From assembly GCA_036583965.1 (NCBI GenBank), contig JAZBQD010000015.1:64448330-64512329 (forward strand): a stretch of 64,000 nt of DNA, read 5' to 3'. The position numbers were made by a program, and so were the translations under genes. The stretch is from Prunella strophiata (taxonomy: Eukaryota > Chordata > Aves > Passeriformes > Prunellidae). Under the pieces are notes generated by a model. That model worked only from the letters and a program-made list of their open reading frames with translations. It searched no databases and was not told the origin of the DNA. This document shows positions 11,832 to 24,500 of the stretch, in pieces (position 1 is the stretch's first letter; every line of letters begins with the position of its first letter).

Positions 11832-13765
11832 GGTAACATGATGTAGGTGCTTCTTAAATTTACCATAAAATGAATAAATTTACAGGAATATAAAGAATGG
11901 ATATGTGCATCTATTGCATAATGGTTGATTATTCTCCATGAGTGACTAACACTTATGACCTTTATTCACCAATTAGGTTTATAGATGCAGGAAGAAAAAA
12001 TTGCAGGAGACATTGCAAATAAAATATTTGACTTAAATATGAAATAAAAACCTTCCAGATGCCTAATAATGGAAAGTAAGAATCTACTCTTGAAGCATAT
12101 GTAAACCTGAAACATGAAAAAACATTTCAGCATTGTATTTCTACCCAAATAAAAGCTTCTGTGGGTTGATAAAAATAAATGATACCAAATGCTATTGCCA
12201 TAATTTTTCTTCTTATTTCACCTGTGTAATACATTAAAACTATCAGTTTTGACTCTAAAATTGTAAGAAGCAAGGCTAATTTGTGTTTATCAGGCTTCTG
12301 ATTTGCACATATTGCTGAGATACTACTTTAAGCTTTTCCAATGACAGCCCATATTTTCTACAGGAAGCAATGAAGCTGGAGGCCTGATTGTTTCTGACTT
12401 AGCTCCCAGCCCTTATCTTTTTTGTCTGCTGTATCTTTCCGGCTGCCTTTTAAAAATCTCTTTTGGATTTGTGTCAGCACTCCTGGTACCACGTAAAAGT
12501 TAGTAAAGACTCAGAGCAGCTGCGTTACTGGAGCAACAGCAAGGGCCAGCTCTTCAGCTCCCATCAGCCAGGAGGGAACCATGTGGTGGCTGCACTCCAC
12601 CTCAGAAGTGTTTACTTCTCCCAGGAAATTGGTGCTCAGTACTATTAAGTAATCTCCCCATCATCTCCAGGGCTGACTAATGTTGCAGTGCAGTTGCAGA
12701 GTTGCAGAGGTTGCTCATCCTTTCTCAGGTGATGGAGCCATCCTGATTCACTGATGAGGAGGTCAAATCTGTCTTACTTGGTATGTGCTATTCCCCTGGA
12801 AAAAGTGCACAGGAGAGCCTGGATTTATCCAATCCACTCCTGAGTTGCTAAGACACTTTCCAAGATACACCATTTATTACTGTTGCTTGTTTACTTATCA
12901 TGTAGTTTTAGCAAGAATCCAGAGATGCAGACTCATTTGGGAAGAAGAACATCCAAAGAACATCAAGGAAAAGGCAGTGTTTGCAGGTAGAAAATGCACA
13001 AAGTAATAAAATGACTTGTGTACAATCCCAAAATAAGTCAAGTTCAGGGACAGAATCAAGGCTGCACAAGAGCCACCACTTTTATTTATCCTCACACCAC
13101 TCTACCACTGGCTAGTTTCAGAAGATTTGAACTTCTCAGTGGTTTCTTATATAAAACGATGGCAGAGCAGAACAAAGCTGAATAAGTGTATCTGGGCACA
13201 GAATGTTGGGGCTGGCTGCTACATTGGTACAATACCTGCTGCAATTGCTGCCTGGGGAGAGTGTGTTTGCAGAGTGTGGCAGCAACAGCTTCTGCAAGAC
13301 AAAATACTGCACATTTGACTGCTATGGCTGGCAGTTTTTCTGTCAAGTAAGCACTGGCAGAGGATACAGGGTGCACCTCTGAGACTCAGATTTAAGACAT
13401 TTTGTTCCAGTTTCAGCGAGGGTCTGTGTTCCTCCATGAGCTGCTCAATGCCGTTGTATTGAAATTTTCTTCCATTAGGCCACCACCTGTGCCCAGTAAA
13501 AGCAAAACACAGAGCAAGTCCCAGATGAGAGGCAGATGAGCTGTTTCAATTCACACAAGGACTCAGTGTAGCATCCCAGCAGTGCTAGGGAGGTATGAAC
13601 ACATTTATTTTTTTCAGGTGCACTCTGATGTCCAGGACACATGAAGCAGAATATAAATCAACCTCAGGGAAAATGAGAATGAGGGCCATTCCCTCTGTTT
13701 CTGACAGACCCTTTGTGAATCTCACTTATTTGTGGGAAGTCTTCATGTACATCAATGATTCTGGC

Positions 13766-13786
13766 AAAAAAAAAAAAAAAAAAAAA
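13766..13786 (+). repeat. Poly-A tract (A21)
   Basis: Twenty-one A residues followed by GAAAGG. No recognisable retrocopy upstream. Confidence 0.95.
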
Positions 13787-14495
13787 GAAAGGACTTCTCT
13801 TTCTGCCAAGAAGAGAAGGCTCTGTAGTCATCTCACTGTGAACAAGGAGAACTGGTTAAGAGCAAGTGATTCTTTTTTTTCCACATATTTTGGTATTGCT
13901 GAAGTAATTTTTTTTGCAAAGGTGACTGCCAGCTGAAGGGTTCTCTGTTGCTGGAACTGGGCTGGAGTAATCACTAAGGTGAATCTTTATTACAGTTATA
14001 GGGAAAACTAACAAGTGAGTGAAGCAGAGATAGGTGAGGGAGAAACAGAGGATCCAAAACTTGCCCCCTCCTTTGGCAATTTCCACCAGCTGACACAAAC
14101 AGTAGCTGCTTCAGGCCCCAGTGCTTTGTCTCTCCCATGGGAGCTGCAGAGGCAGAGAGCAGAAAAAGAAGGGTGCCCCACAACAGCACTGGAATCAAGG
14201 TCAATCACTTCTAAGCATGGGGCAAGTACTGCTCTGTCAGCTGAGCTTGCCCTGGCTCAGATACGGGGTCCCAGCATGCCAGGCTCTCATTTGCCCACCC
14301 AAGCACCCATTCTTGCTGTCACTGGGCTGGGCTATGTTTGGGATTCCTTTCTGAAAAGCTGCTTGTTTACAATTCCTGATGGAGCTTACTACTTGTAAGA
14401 AGAAAAGCATTGCTCATTTTTGAGCAGTCTCCTAGTGTAGTTTAGGTTCTTTGGTCTGTGCAACATGAGCTAAAGTTCCAGTCTCTGCAAGAACT

Positions 14496-14519
14496 AAAAA
14501 AAAAAAAAAAAAAAAAAAA
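14496..14519 (+). repeat. Poly-A tract (A24)
   Basis: Twenty-four A residues, the longest pure homopolymer in the window, about 710 bp after the A21 tract. No retrocopy body recognised. Confidence 0.95.
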
Positions 14520-17500
14520 TTGAGCTTATCTCCTTTCTTACAACATAGCTGTTGTTCTGGGCTGTTCTTAACAGAATTTCAGGGGCTGATTAGGCTTCAA
14601 TGGATATAATACAACTGGGACAGTGTTTCTAAACTGCCTATATGCATGCAAAGATCACTGAAGGTTTTTTAGCCTCTTCCAATTATTCTGTTCTGTTACT
14701 TTAGCCCATCAAACTTCTATTTCTGCCACTGTTCTTCTGCCTCTTTCCATCATTTTGACATGTCTAGCTACAGAAAGGAATTGAGTAGGATGCTTATCTC
14801 TGAACTAACAGCATTGCAGAGCTCTTCTAGTCAATTCTACTCTTTTACAAATGTACTTTATGGAAAACAATAGGGGAAAAAGAAATATGCAGGTGTATGT
14901 TTTCTGCTTCCATATGAGAAAAAAATTACATTTGCATGGTATGATTGGTGATGAATGTTCTCAGAGGAGAATACACCTGAACACAGATATTAATGATGGA
15001 GGAAAGCATCAGTAAAATTCCTTTCAGATTCTTATGGACCTCTCCCCTTTAGGTCATGCCATCTTTCTCTGTCTGCTTCTCTACATTAATACAGTTAATA
15101 ATCCTGATCTCTCATATATCTTTTGTAGAAGGGAGATCTCAAGGCCATGCCTGTACAGAGGCATGGCTGATTCATTAACAGGGTTTAGCCAAAGTACTTC
15201 CCCCTGAAAAAGTTTCCTGCAGTACTACAAAAGGAATGGCTCAGAGTTTTTCTCATTTGAGCTTCTACACCTGGCACAGAAAAATTAAATATTCAGTTTA
15301 CTAAGGGGTTCAGACCTGGTCCTGTTTTTTAGCAGCGTAAACCATGGAAACCTCAGTGCAATTACCCACCCCAGTAAAGGCTTTATTTAGTTTATTACTG
15401 AGTGAAACAGTGTAGCTTTTAGAGTTAAAACAGCATTCATTGCAGCCTAGGTATTTTCATTATGTTACATTCCAGGGAGCAGTCCTGCCAGGGAAGATGA
15501 CTAATGTCTCTGTGGTTGTCTACTTTGTGGTATAATGGCTCGCAGGTTCTTAGAGGTGAACTCAGATCCCTTCAGAAAGAGGATTGAATTTAACTGAGGT
15601 CTCCTGCATTCAAATTTTTTGCCTGTAGAGCTGTTTTCTACAAACATAGATCTGTCTCACATCCCCCCTCATTCTGTACAGAGCCCAGCCAATGAGGCAG
15701 CACCAGCAGGGCAGCTCCAGGTTTGCAGACTAGAGCTGCTCAGGTCATGGCTAGGGGTTTGTGGGACCCTTGCCAGTGAGAAGCTGAGCACCTCTGGGCT
15801 GTTGAGTTGTCAACTCAAGCAGAATGTGTGGAGCTTCAGTTTACAGCTGTAGGTGCTTAGCAGACCCTTTTGTAGATTAAACAGCACCTAGACCTTGAGG
15901 GGCTCACCCACTGGTGACAGCAGTGGGATTTAGGACATGTTCTCACACTCAGGCTGGACCCTGGGATGGGCTGTGTCTTGCTGAGGTTTGGGCAGGCCTC
16001 ACATCAGGGCAGTTTCCCCCTGGGTGAGTTGCAGCTCACACCCTCTGCCCAGCTGCCCTTAGGGCTGCAACATGGTGCCTCTCCATCCAGGCAGGCTTGA
16101 AACTAGGAAGCAAATTCTGAAACCACGTGGTGCTGTCACTTAAGTTTCAGTGCTCCAAAGCTCTGGTCATTGTAGTTCAGTGTCGCCCTGATTTTTCAAG
16201 TTTCTCTAAAGCCTTCTGATGTTTACATTCTTGTGCAGAACTTTCTCACACACTTTCTGTAAATAACATTGTTTTGCATTCCTCTATGGAGGAAGAGCAA
16301 CTTGATGGACTGTTGAGTTGTCCAGAGGCATTGAAAGGTGGCACTGTCACCCTCCAATGACACTGGGATTTCAGAAAACTATAAATGGAGTCAGATTCAA
16401 TAAACTCTCTCTTTTTGCTCTCTCACACCTTGCAAGAGCTGCTGTCCGCATTGTGTCGTTTGTGCTCCACAGTGACAGTTCAGTATATTTGAATACCTGT
16501 ATCCATGCTGCCATGTATAAACCAGCCAATATCAGCCAACATAGTAAATGCTGCTAGTGGATAGCATAACTCCAGACACAGTGGGAATTTTAATCTCCTA
16601 TTGATCCTGCAGATCAAGGCCTCCAGCTTGGCTGTACCATGAGCAACATGGAACAACAACAATGGTTTTCCTCTCCAGGTAATGAATGTGCAACACTTTG
16701 GACTATTTAAATCAATAATTGCATTTTCAGCTTTGTCAGATGCATCCTTTCCTTCAAAGACACATCCTCACATTTTATGTTTTCCAGGAAAGTTGCTCAT
16801 CAGGCAAGCTGGGTCCAGCACAGGCAACCTGCGATAGGGAGACACCCACTGAGCTAACCAGAACTGCAAAAAAGAAATTGAAGACAAATCCCTGACCCAA
16901 AAGGCTCATTATGTGTGGTATGAGAGAGTAGTTAGGCAGGAACCCCCTTTTTGCACATCCCAATGCTGCAGGTGCTCTATGGCACACAGGGAGGAACAGC
17001 TGAGTGGGGCAGCCCAACTTTATCCGACTACATCCAAAAGGATTTCAAACAAATACCCCACTTGAAAAAGTTGGCTCGACTTTCACTGATCTTAATAACA
17101 GCTACACAAGAATATCAAAAGAGCAGAATTTGGCCCCATGAAAAGCAAGAAATAACCCATTTATGGGTCTTATTGTAAGGTATTAGCAGTTTAAAATTAC
17201 AGTCATTGTGTGGCACAAAGAACATTCTGAACAATTCATTCCCTTATGGATGTGATTTAAAATGAATTCATCCTTCCGCCTCACTCCATTATTGCCAGCA
17301 AACCAATGATGTGGAATTACTTACTTCTAAGCCATATGGTCTTCTGAGGACAGATACCTCCTTAGCCTACTCTAATTAAAACATTTCATGTATAAGAAGT
17401 TCACTCTGATTGTTAATTTTTCGTTAAATAACTGAACAATAGGAAAAGTGAATTTTGCAATTAGAGTTAGGGATGCTTTCTGTTTTTCTCATTACCCATT

Positions 17501-18560
17501 TATTTTAAAACCAAAGGGGATAGCATCCCAGCATGTGAGAGTTCTCTAGCAAAGTATTAGAGTATTTTAGAGGAGAGATCAAATGGCTTTAAAACCCTAT
17601 ATTTGATTTTCACACTTCTACCTAAAAATGTAATTCTTTAACAGGATTTCTTGTCACAGAGCCATTCTTGTACATGATTGTGTGAAGAGCAAGGATCTAG
17701 ACCTTGCTGACTCACTTAGCAAATATTTCTTGATTTTCTTAATAGCTCATGTTTTGGTTTTGTTTTTTATTTGCTTTTTTCTCTCTGCTGTTTTGTTTCC
17801 TGCTGCCAAGAATGGAAAAAATCTAGTTGACTGTGCTTCATCTAGCCTACAGCCAGATGAAGAATATATAGAAAGGAGTGGTAAGAAGGTCAAAATATTA
17901 CATTACAAGTTCATTTGTAACATTTTCCAAGAGTAAATTCAATGTTGTGAATTTAGGAACATTTTAAAACTATTTCCTGCAATGTATTTTTATGTGAAAA
18001 AATAATAAATCTACATGGTGCTTGGGTGGAATTTTGTATTACAGTAATCAATCAGAAGAACATCCTGTTAAAATATCAGTGGATATGTAAACTACATCAA
18101 ATAGTCCCCACAAGAATTCACATATTCCCTTCCAAATGTATTTTTGCTACTTTTTCACTATTTTATATGTTATTGATCATTGTTTCCATCTTCCTTTTTC
18201 TGTGTAACTTCCCTCTATGGCAGTATATTGTTTCACAGAACACATTTCCCTGCCACAAGGTAGAGATTCCATTTTGCAGGTCATGCCTACAACTAGTGGG
18301 GGAAAATGAGAGGTCCTATTGGAACTGCACATGGACTGCAGTCAGGATTCCCTCCACTCTTTTCTTGCCTTTAAAACAAAATCAGTTTGATGTTTGTGTG
18401 TATTTATAACAAAATAGAAACTGGAAAAAAATCCCTTACATGCAATATCTGTTAACCTTCACTGTCAGTGAATAATAGAAGTCCTCACAGGGCACAAGAA
18501 ATAAGCAGTGGTTTGAATGTGCAGACAGACATCTTGGACCTCTCCACAGTCTCGCAGTAA

Positions 18561-18598
18561 TATTTATTTATTTACTTACTTACTTATTTACTTATTTT
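18561..18598 (+). repeat. (TTTA)n/(TTAC)n microsatellite
   Basis: About 38 bp of mixed TTTA and TTAC tetranucleotides (TATTTATTTATTTACTTACT and onward). Confidence 0.9.
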
Positions 18599-21500
18599 AA
18601 GGCAATCACTAATTCTGTACACACAGAGAAAACCTTGAATTTGTGACCCACATGAAGGCAGGAGATGTTGCTTACTGGTCACTTCCCCTAACCTTGGCAA
18701 TTGCACTGAAGAGGATTAGGAGCATCCACTCAGTCTGTGAATGCAAGCCCTCCTTGCAGCTCACAGCATCCTTCTCAGAAGCAGTGGCTGCTGATACCAC
18801 TCCTCAACCCCCAGCAGCTCTTCTGGTTAATCCCAAGCCAAAAAATTCTCTCTTACTTCTGAATATGAATGCCTGCAGAGAGAGTAAAAGGAACAGAAAT
18901 AATGTAAGTTAAATTTCCATTGTACCTGATAAAGGCATAACCTCCCTGACACAGACATGGCCCTGTAACACATCCTCTTCTTTTCCTGCCAGCCCTGTGC
19001 AAAGATTTTACACCCCGTGCCTTTTGGCTATCATGCCTGTCTCTAATAATTCATTCTCCCACGAGGTCTAAGAGAATATGGATGAACTCAGTACTATGAA
19101 AAAAAAAAACACCAAAAACCTGTGAAAAAGAGCAGGGGCAAAAAAAATCCAACAGTTTAATGTGTGTTTGGATGGCCCAAATGATTGTGACTTGGTCACT
19201 CTGTTGTGCTGCACAGACATTCATGTTTATATTTGTTAACGTAATTCCCTTAGCTGTTTAAAGGTTATAGTTAGTGTTCCACGTTTCTTTACAGAATGAT
19301 TTATTTCTAGCCACAAGGCAGGCTCAAGAAATAGCTGACAGTTTTCTGTATATCTGCAGCACACTTAGATCATAATCCCAGTTTTAGGAAGCATCTTAAC
19401 CAATCTCAGTATGTTCATTATGATGAAATAATTATGTCAGTATTAAAATTCATCCTTTGCCAGTAACAAGCTGCAGAACTCTTGAATGCTCCCTAGGCTA
19501 AGGTTCACAATCTGTTTAAATTGGCCTTTCATTGCACAAGTAAACAGCTTTAATTATCTGGGCAAATAATCAAAGTATTCTTAGATCTGAGGCCGAGGTT
19601 ATATTAATCATATCCTACCTCTAGAGAAGGTCTAATCCTATCAAGCATTTCATGAAAAGACAGAAGTGCTTACTCCATAATAACACTTATTAGCCTTCAC
19701 AGTTTATGAAAATATTATGTGTGTTGTAATATCAGTTCTATGAAGCTGGAGCTTCTTAATAACAAATTACTGAGGGTCAGTTTACAGCATCCAGCAAAAA
19801 GAACTGAATATATATATATGTACCACTTGTATTTTTCACAAATAAGAGCTGTCACTGAACAAGGTGCCTACAATATATATGTCTATATGCACATCACATG
19901 CCCAAGGAAGGTAGAGCCTCAGTATAGCTGCTTAAGTAGCTTTGGACTTACCCTGAGTCATCTGGAAAAGAGAGAGGGCATTGCAGCACTGAGATTAATG
20001 GCTGGGACTAAAACCCCTTTCTCAATTCTCTCCCTTTGCCAGTAAATCTGCCCCAGAACTCATTTGCACAATACTTAAGCAGAGGAAATGACATCGGTCA
20101 ACAGGTGCTATACCAGACTTGAGATTTATTGAGGACTGCATTTATGGGTTTGCCTTGTCAAAGGCTTCCAAATACCTTATGCAGTGGAGTGTTTATTACA
20201 TTACAAGTCTGATATAGCTTTCCAGTTACTTCTATTATGTGAACTCAGAGGAGAAATAAGGTAGAAGTAAATATACTGACACTTTTCCAGATGAATTGTT
20301 CAAAATGCTAAACTTGCCACCTGAAATTTATGGCACTGGGAACTAAATTGCATGTTGATATAAATTTGGCTACATGGGGTTTTTAACTTGTGTATTGTGA
20401 TACACTGCCTTGACAACATCCCTGTGGAGTTAAAACAATGACCATGTTGTTATATTACTTGTAACAACTTTGAAAGGAAATGAAGCGAAATGTAAATTCG
20501 GTGTGTTTGAATTAACTTGATTTATTAGGAGATACCTTTGTGATTGATAAAAAATGGCTGGCTGAAACCTCTCTCCCCATCACATTTTTTTCTTGACTTT
20601 TTCCACGGAGGCACTGTGCAACAGTGGTCCTTCTTTCCTTTACATGACATTTTTCAAAGGACTTATACCTTTTGTTAGAGGCAGATTTTCAAAGTATTTC
20701 AGAACACCTAAGAGAGAAGGGCTCTTTCACAGGTGTTTCACTCTCATTGCTTTCAATTGTGGTGACAGACAACATGTGGAGATGGGAACAAGCATGGACT
20801 TAAGAGGGTGTTTCCCAGTCCCAAGGATGCACATCTTTGCTGTGCTGAGCTCTGTAGTCCACTGCTTTTTCCTAGATTTTCCAATATTCTGTCCCCTTGT
20901 GTTTTATAGGGGCATGCACAGCCTGTGTTTCAAGTCAGATCAAATGGGTCAGGTGTGCTTCTGGTCCACATGGCTGTTCATGAGCTACTTTCAGTCTGAT
21001 GGACAGTCAAATCTAACAAAGAGCACCCAGACACCCTTGGGCATCTGCTTTAGCCACAGGGCAGAGAAGTGGGAAGCAAAAAAAGCCAAAATGGGTCAGG
21101 AACACCCATTCCCTCCTGGTGTGACCATCATGCGCCAGGAACCTGGTGGGATAACAGCCACTTTTGGGAAACCTGGGCTGCATAAGTAGAAAGAACTGTG
21201 TAGTCAGTCCCACTGCCTCTGTTTCCTTGTCCACCCCAGCCTAGGGTCCACAGCAACTTATGGACACAGAATGGTATCAGTCCCCTTCATACCACTGGGC
21301 ACTGGTTGGGAACAACCTGACTTGGGTTGTCAGGGATTCCTTGTCCCCTCCTCCACTTCCATTTGCTATGTCCCCATGGCAGTACCACAGTGGTAATGGT
21401 TTCAGTCCAGAAATAAAAGTTAGTGAAGTTCTGAAATATCAAATAGACTGTCCTGCCTTCTTGAGGTTTTCTCTGATTTTTTTCCTGGTAAATACTTTTT

Positions 21501-24500
21501 TTTTTAAACAAACATGTGAAAGTATCTTAAATATGAACCAGAAGACCTATTAGTTTTGGACAGAAAAATCTTAAGATCTAGCTCGAAGCCCCCAAACAGG
21601 CAGAGTGTATTTATTTAGACAGGGATTCTCTTACAACAGGCCTTGTTTTACTAACTTAAGGTGTGTTATGTGCTTCCTGATGTTGCCTGGGTTCATGATA
21701 TTGCTGGTGTATCATAAAGCACCAGCAGTCACACAAGTGCATACAAATACCCACTTAAATGTATTTTAACCCCCACAGTCTTAGTTGATTTACATTCTCG
21801 TGATTTCAAAAACCATCTTGTGACTAATTTGAATCCCTTGGCATTTGAATGTACAGGGTTGGAATTTACTTGGGTCCTCAGCAAGGTGTCACACAAATCA
21901 AGAGAAGATACCTGGGAGTTAGAAATAATTCTATTTCAGAATGATGAGAACATAGCTATCAAATTAGTCATGTCATTAGCCTATGTCAGACTTGGAAAAC
22001 AACAACATAAAATAGACTGTTTATTATTCATCTTCTGTCTTGTTCTAATGACTTTGCCCAGTATCAATCCAACATGAACCATGCTGTTACTTCTAGTCTT
22101 AAACAGTGAACTGTCCTGAAGCAGAGGGAATAAAGAAATTGAGGCCATCTATATAACACATTTCAATAAAGCATGAAGGTGGTATTGGTTCTGTCATCTG
22201 CAGATTAAAGTAGCTGGTTTCATCATAATTGGATAAATTTTGTTCTTGTTCTATTATTTCACTGTATTTTATTTAAAAGAGAATGAATTGAAGATATTTA
22301 AAAATACATTGCCATTGTAGAAAAATGCAATTACATTAGCCTTCTGCTGAAGTTCTTCTGTATCAATGACAGAATTTGTCAGTTTTAAAGTAGGTTTTAC
22401 TCTCCATTTAAGAAGAGTGGGTAGATACTTTCCTTAAATCACCTATGGATCCTCCTCTTGTTCCTGCATTTGTATGTCACAACCATAGGAAATTAGTTTC
22501 AGAATCAGTGATTAAATGCCCATTTATTTCAGTGGAATATGTCTTGTCTGGGTTTAATGTTGGCTGCCTGACATGCCACAGGTGTCTGAGTTTTGCGGAA
22601 GGACAAAGTGGAGACCTAAGCCAATGATTTGGTTAGGGTACTTTAAGCCTCTTGAGAAATGTCACAAAGGGCCTCATTGAAAAGCCTGTTGAAGTAAATG
22701 GCAAGACTCTACCTCACATCAACAGATTTGAGCCCACCCCTCACATCTCTTAGTAGCTTCAGAAACAGTACTAGACCCAAATTTACAAAATCTGACATTT
22801 CAGAACTCATTGCAGTGCATCTCCAGTTACCTGCGTTGATTTGTTTCCTGTGGGGCATATGAGAAGTTGAATCAAGCTATTGTCATTATCTATTCCTGTA
22901 AATTATTGATATCTGAAATGCTGATGCTTCAGGCTGTGGTTACAGTAAGCATTAAAGCTTCCTGGAGTATTATTTTTCTTCTTGGCTCTTTTCCCATATT
23001 CTGGCCTTGTTCACTTCCAGAAAAAGTAGTGATGAGCTATGATTGACAGATCATTCTTGCTTGTGTATATATGATTATTTGCATTCATTTCAGGAATGTC
23101 AGAGAAAATGCAATGCTAAATATTGATTTCAAGCAGGAAAAGGCAATGCTTTATTTTAACCACAAACATCTCTTTAGCTACAGTTAAATTTTAAAGTAAA
23201 ATTTGAGTCTGTGTGTTTACCTACCTGCACAAAGCCAGAAATGCTTTTCCTAGGGCTCAGCAGCAGCCTTCCACTCTTTGCTTTTCTGTTGGCCATAGCA
23301 AAGCAGCAGCTATAGCACTCAGAGAGCAGTAGGTTTGAGCTGGCTGGCCATGCCTGAAAGGAAGGAGCTGGCTTTTGCTTTGCTAGGAAGAGAATGGCTG
23401 CTGCAGACCAGGGAGGATGCACCCTCTCACCAAAAGGCAAACAAAGCAGAACAATGATTTCAGAGCCTTTCTAAGACACGTTGTTGACCTTATATGCCAA
23501 CACCAGAGCTCTGATAGAGTGCATCAGTACTCTTCTGTAGTTTGGAATACTGTGTGTGCTAGAGAAACTGAGAGCACAGTAGTAAATTATTATGTGTAAA
23601 GATTCTGGGACAGATTACTCAAACCTATCTTCCCAAGGAATTTTCTTATCATCTGTCAAGGAAAACATATTATAAAAATCAAGGGCTTTGTGTGTCTGCA
23701 AACCTCTTCCCTAGATGTAAATACTGAAACTTAGGGGATGGTGTAGGATACTAAGCAACCCATTTCACTGTTCACATCAACAGTATTTAAGAGTGCTTGG
23801 ATCTCAAAAGCTTTAGTTGATTTATTTGAGGTCATACTGAAGCCTGTAGGTGAATTGATCCATGATGTTTTTATGGGGTAAAGCTGGTGTTATGTTAGGC
23901 TGTGCTTTTCCTGGTAACCCATGCTGGGATGGCAGGGAGCACTGGCCCCCTCCCAGCAAAGCATTCAAACACAGTGTGGAATATGAGCATAAAATCCATA
24001 AAGACAGTGCTTGACTTAATAATTCCGTGAGGATTCAGGTTACATGTGAGCTTTGCTGGAATGGGCATGTGATGGGATCTCTCTGCTTCCTGGTAACAAA
24101 TGCAAGGAGAGCTATTTGCCCTCCTAGGAGAAGGCATGAAATTGGCTCCAGAGTGCTGATAATCTCCCTGGAGGTTTCAAATGTTTTGGGGGTAGCGCAT
24201 TGCCCACGTACACTCCTGAAGCACCAGCAATGTCCTTGCAAATACAGCGTTACTGACTGTCTGAGGCTCTCCATATTTTCCTTGTTTGAAGCACTCTGCT
24301 GCCAGGACAGTTTGGATCCTTCCCTTGGCATCACCCTGCCTCCTGCTCTCCTGTATCTCTGTGCCATCTATCCTGATCCAGAAACCCAGTGAGCTCTATC
24401 TGTGGGCTGCGGGGGAAGGGGAACATTGCTGTGGAAGTAACAACTCTTGACATTCAACTCAAGGAGGGGGAAATCTGTCACCACACCTTCTGCTAACACA

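Larger units (their letters stand above)
10501..18560. other. AT-rich non-coding DNA with poly-A tracts
   Basis: Mostly unique sequence. A 25-bp-period duplication of TAGTGTTCAAAA occurs at 10744-10780. Poly-A tracts at 11812, 13766 and 14496 are listed separately. The stretch around 15640-16100 is GC-richer but CpG-poor and holds no recognised exon or island. Confidence 0.45.

Noticed and set aside
15640..16100. Possible CpG island or promoter in a GC-richer stretch
   Set aside because: The stretch is GC-richer, but CpG dinucleotides remain scarce and no TATA or exon structure is seen.
20593..21189. Longest open frame of the window (198 codons counted from a TTG, 181 from the first ATG at 20644)
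   Set aside because: No known domain, no splice or promoter context, and the length is within chance for 64 kb. The upstream part starts at a non-ATG codon.
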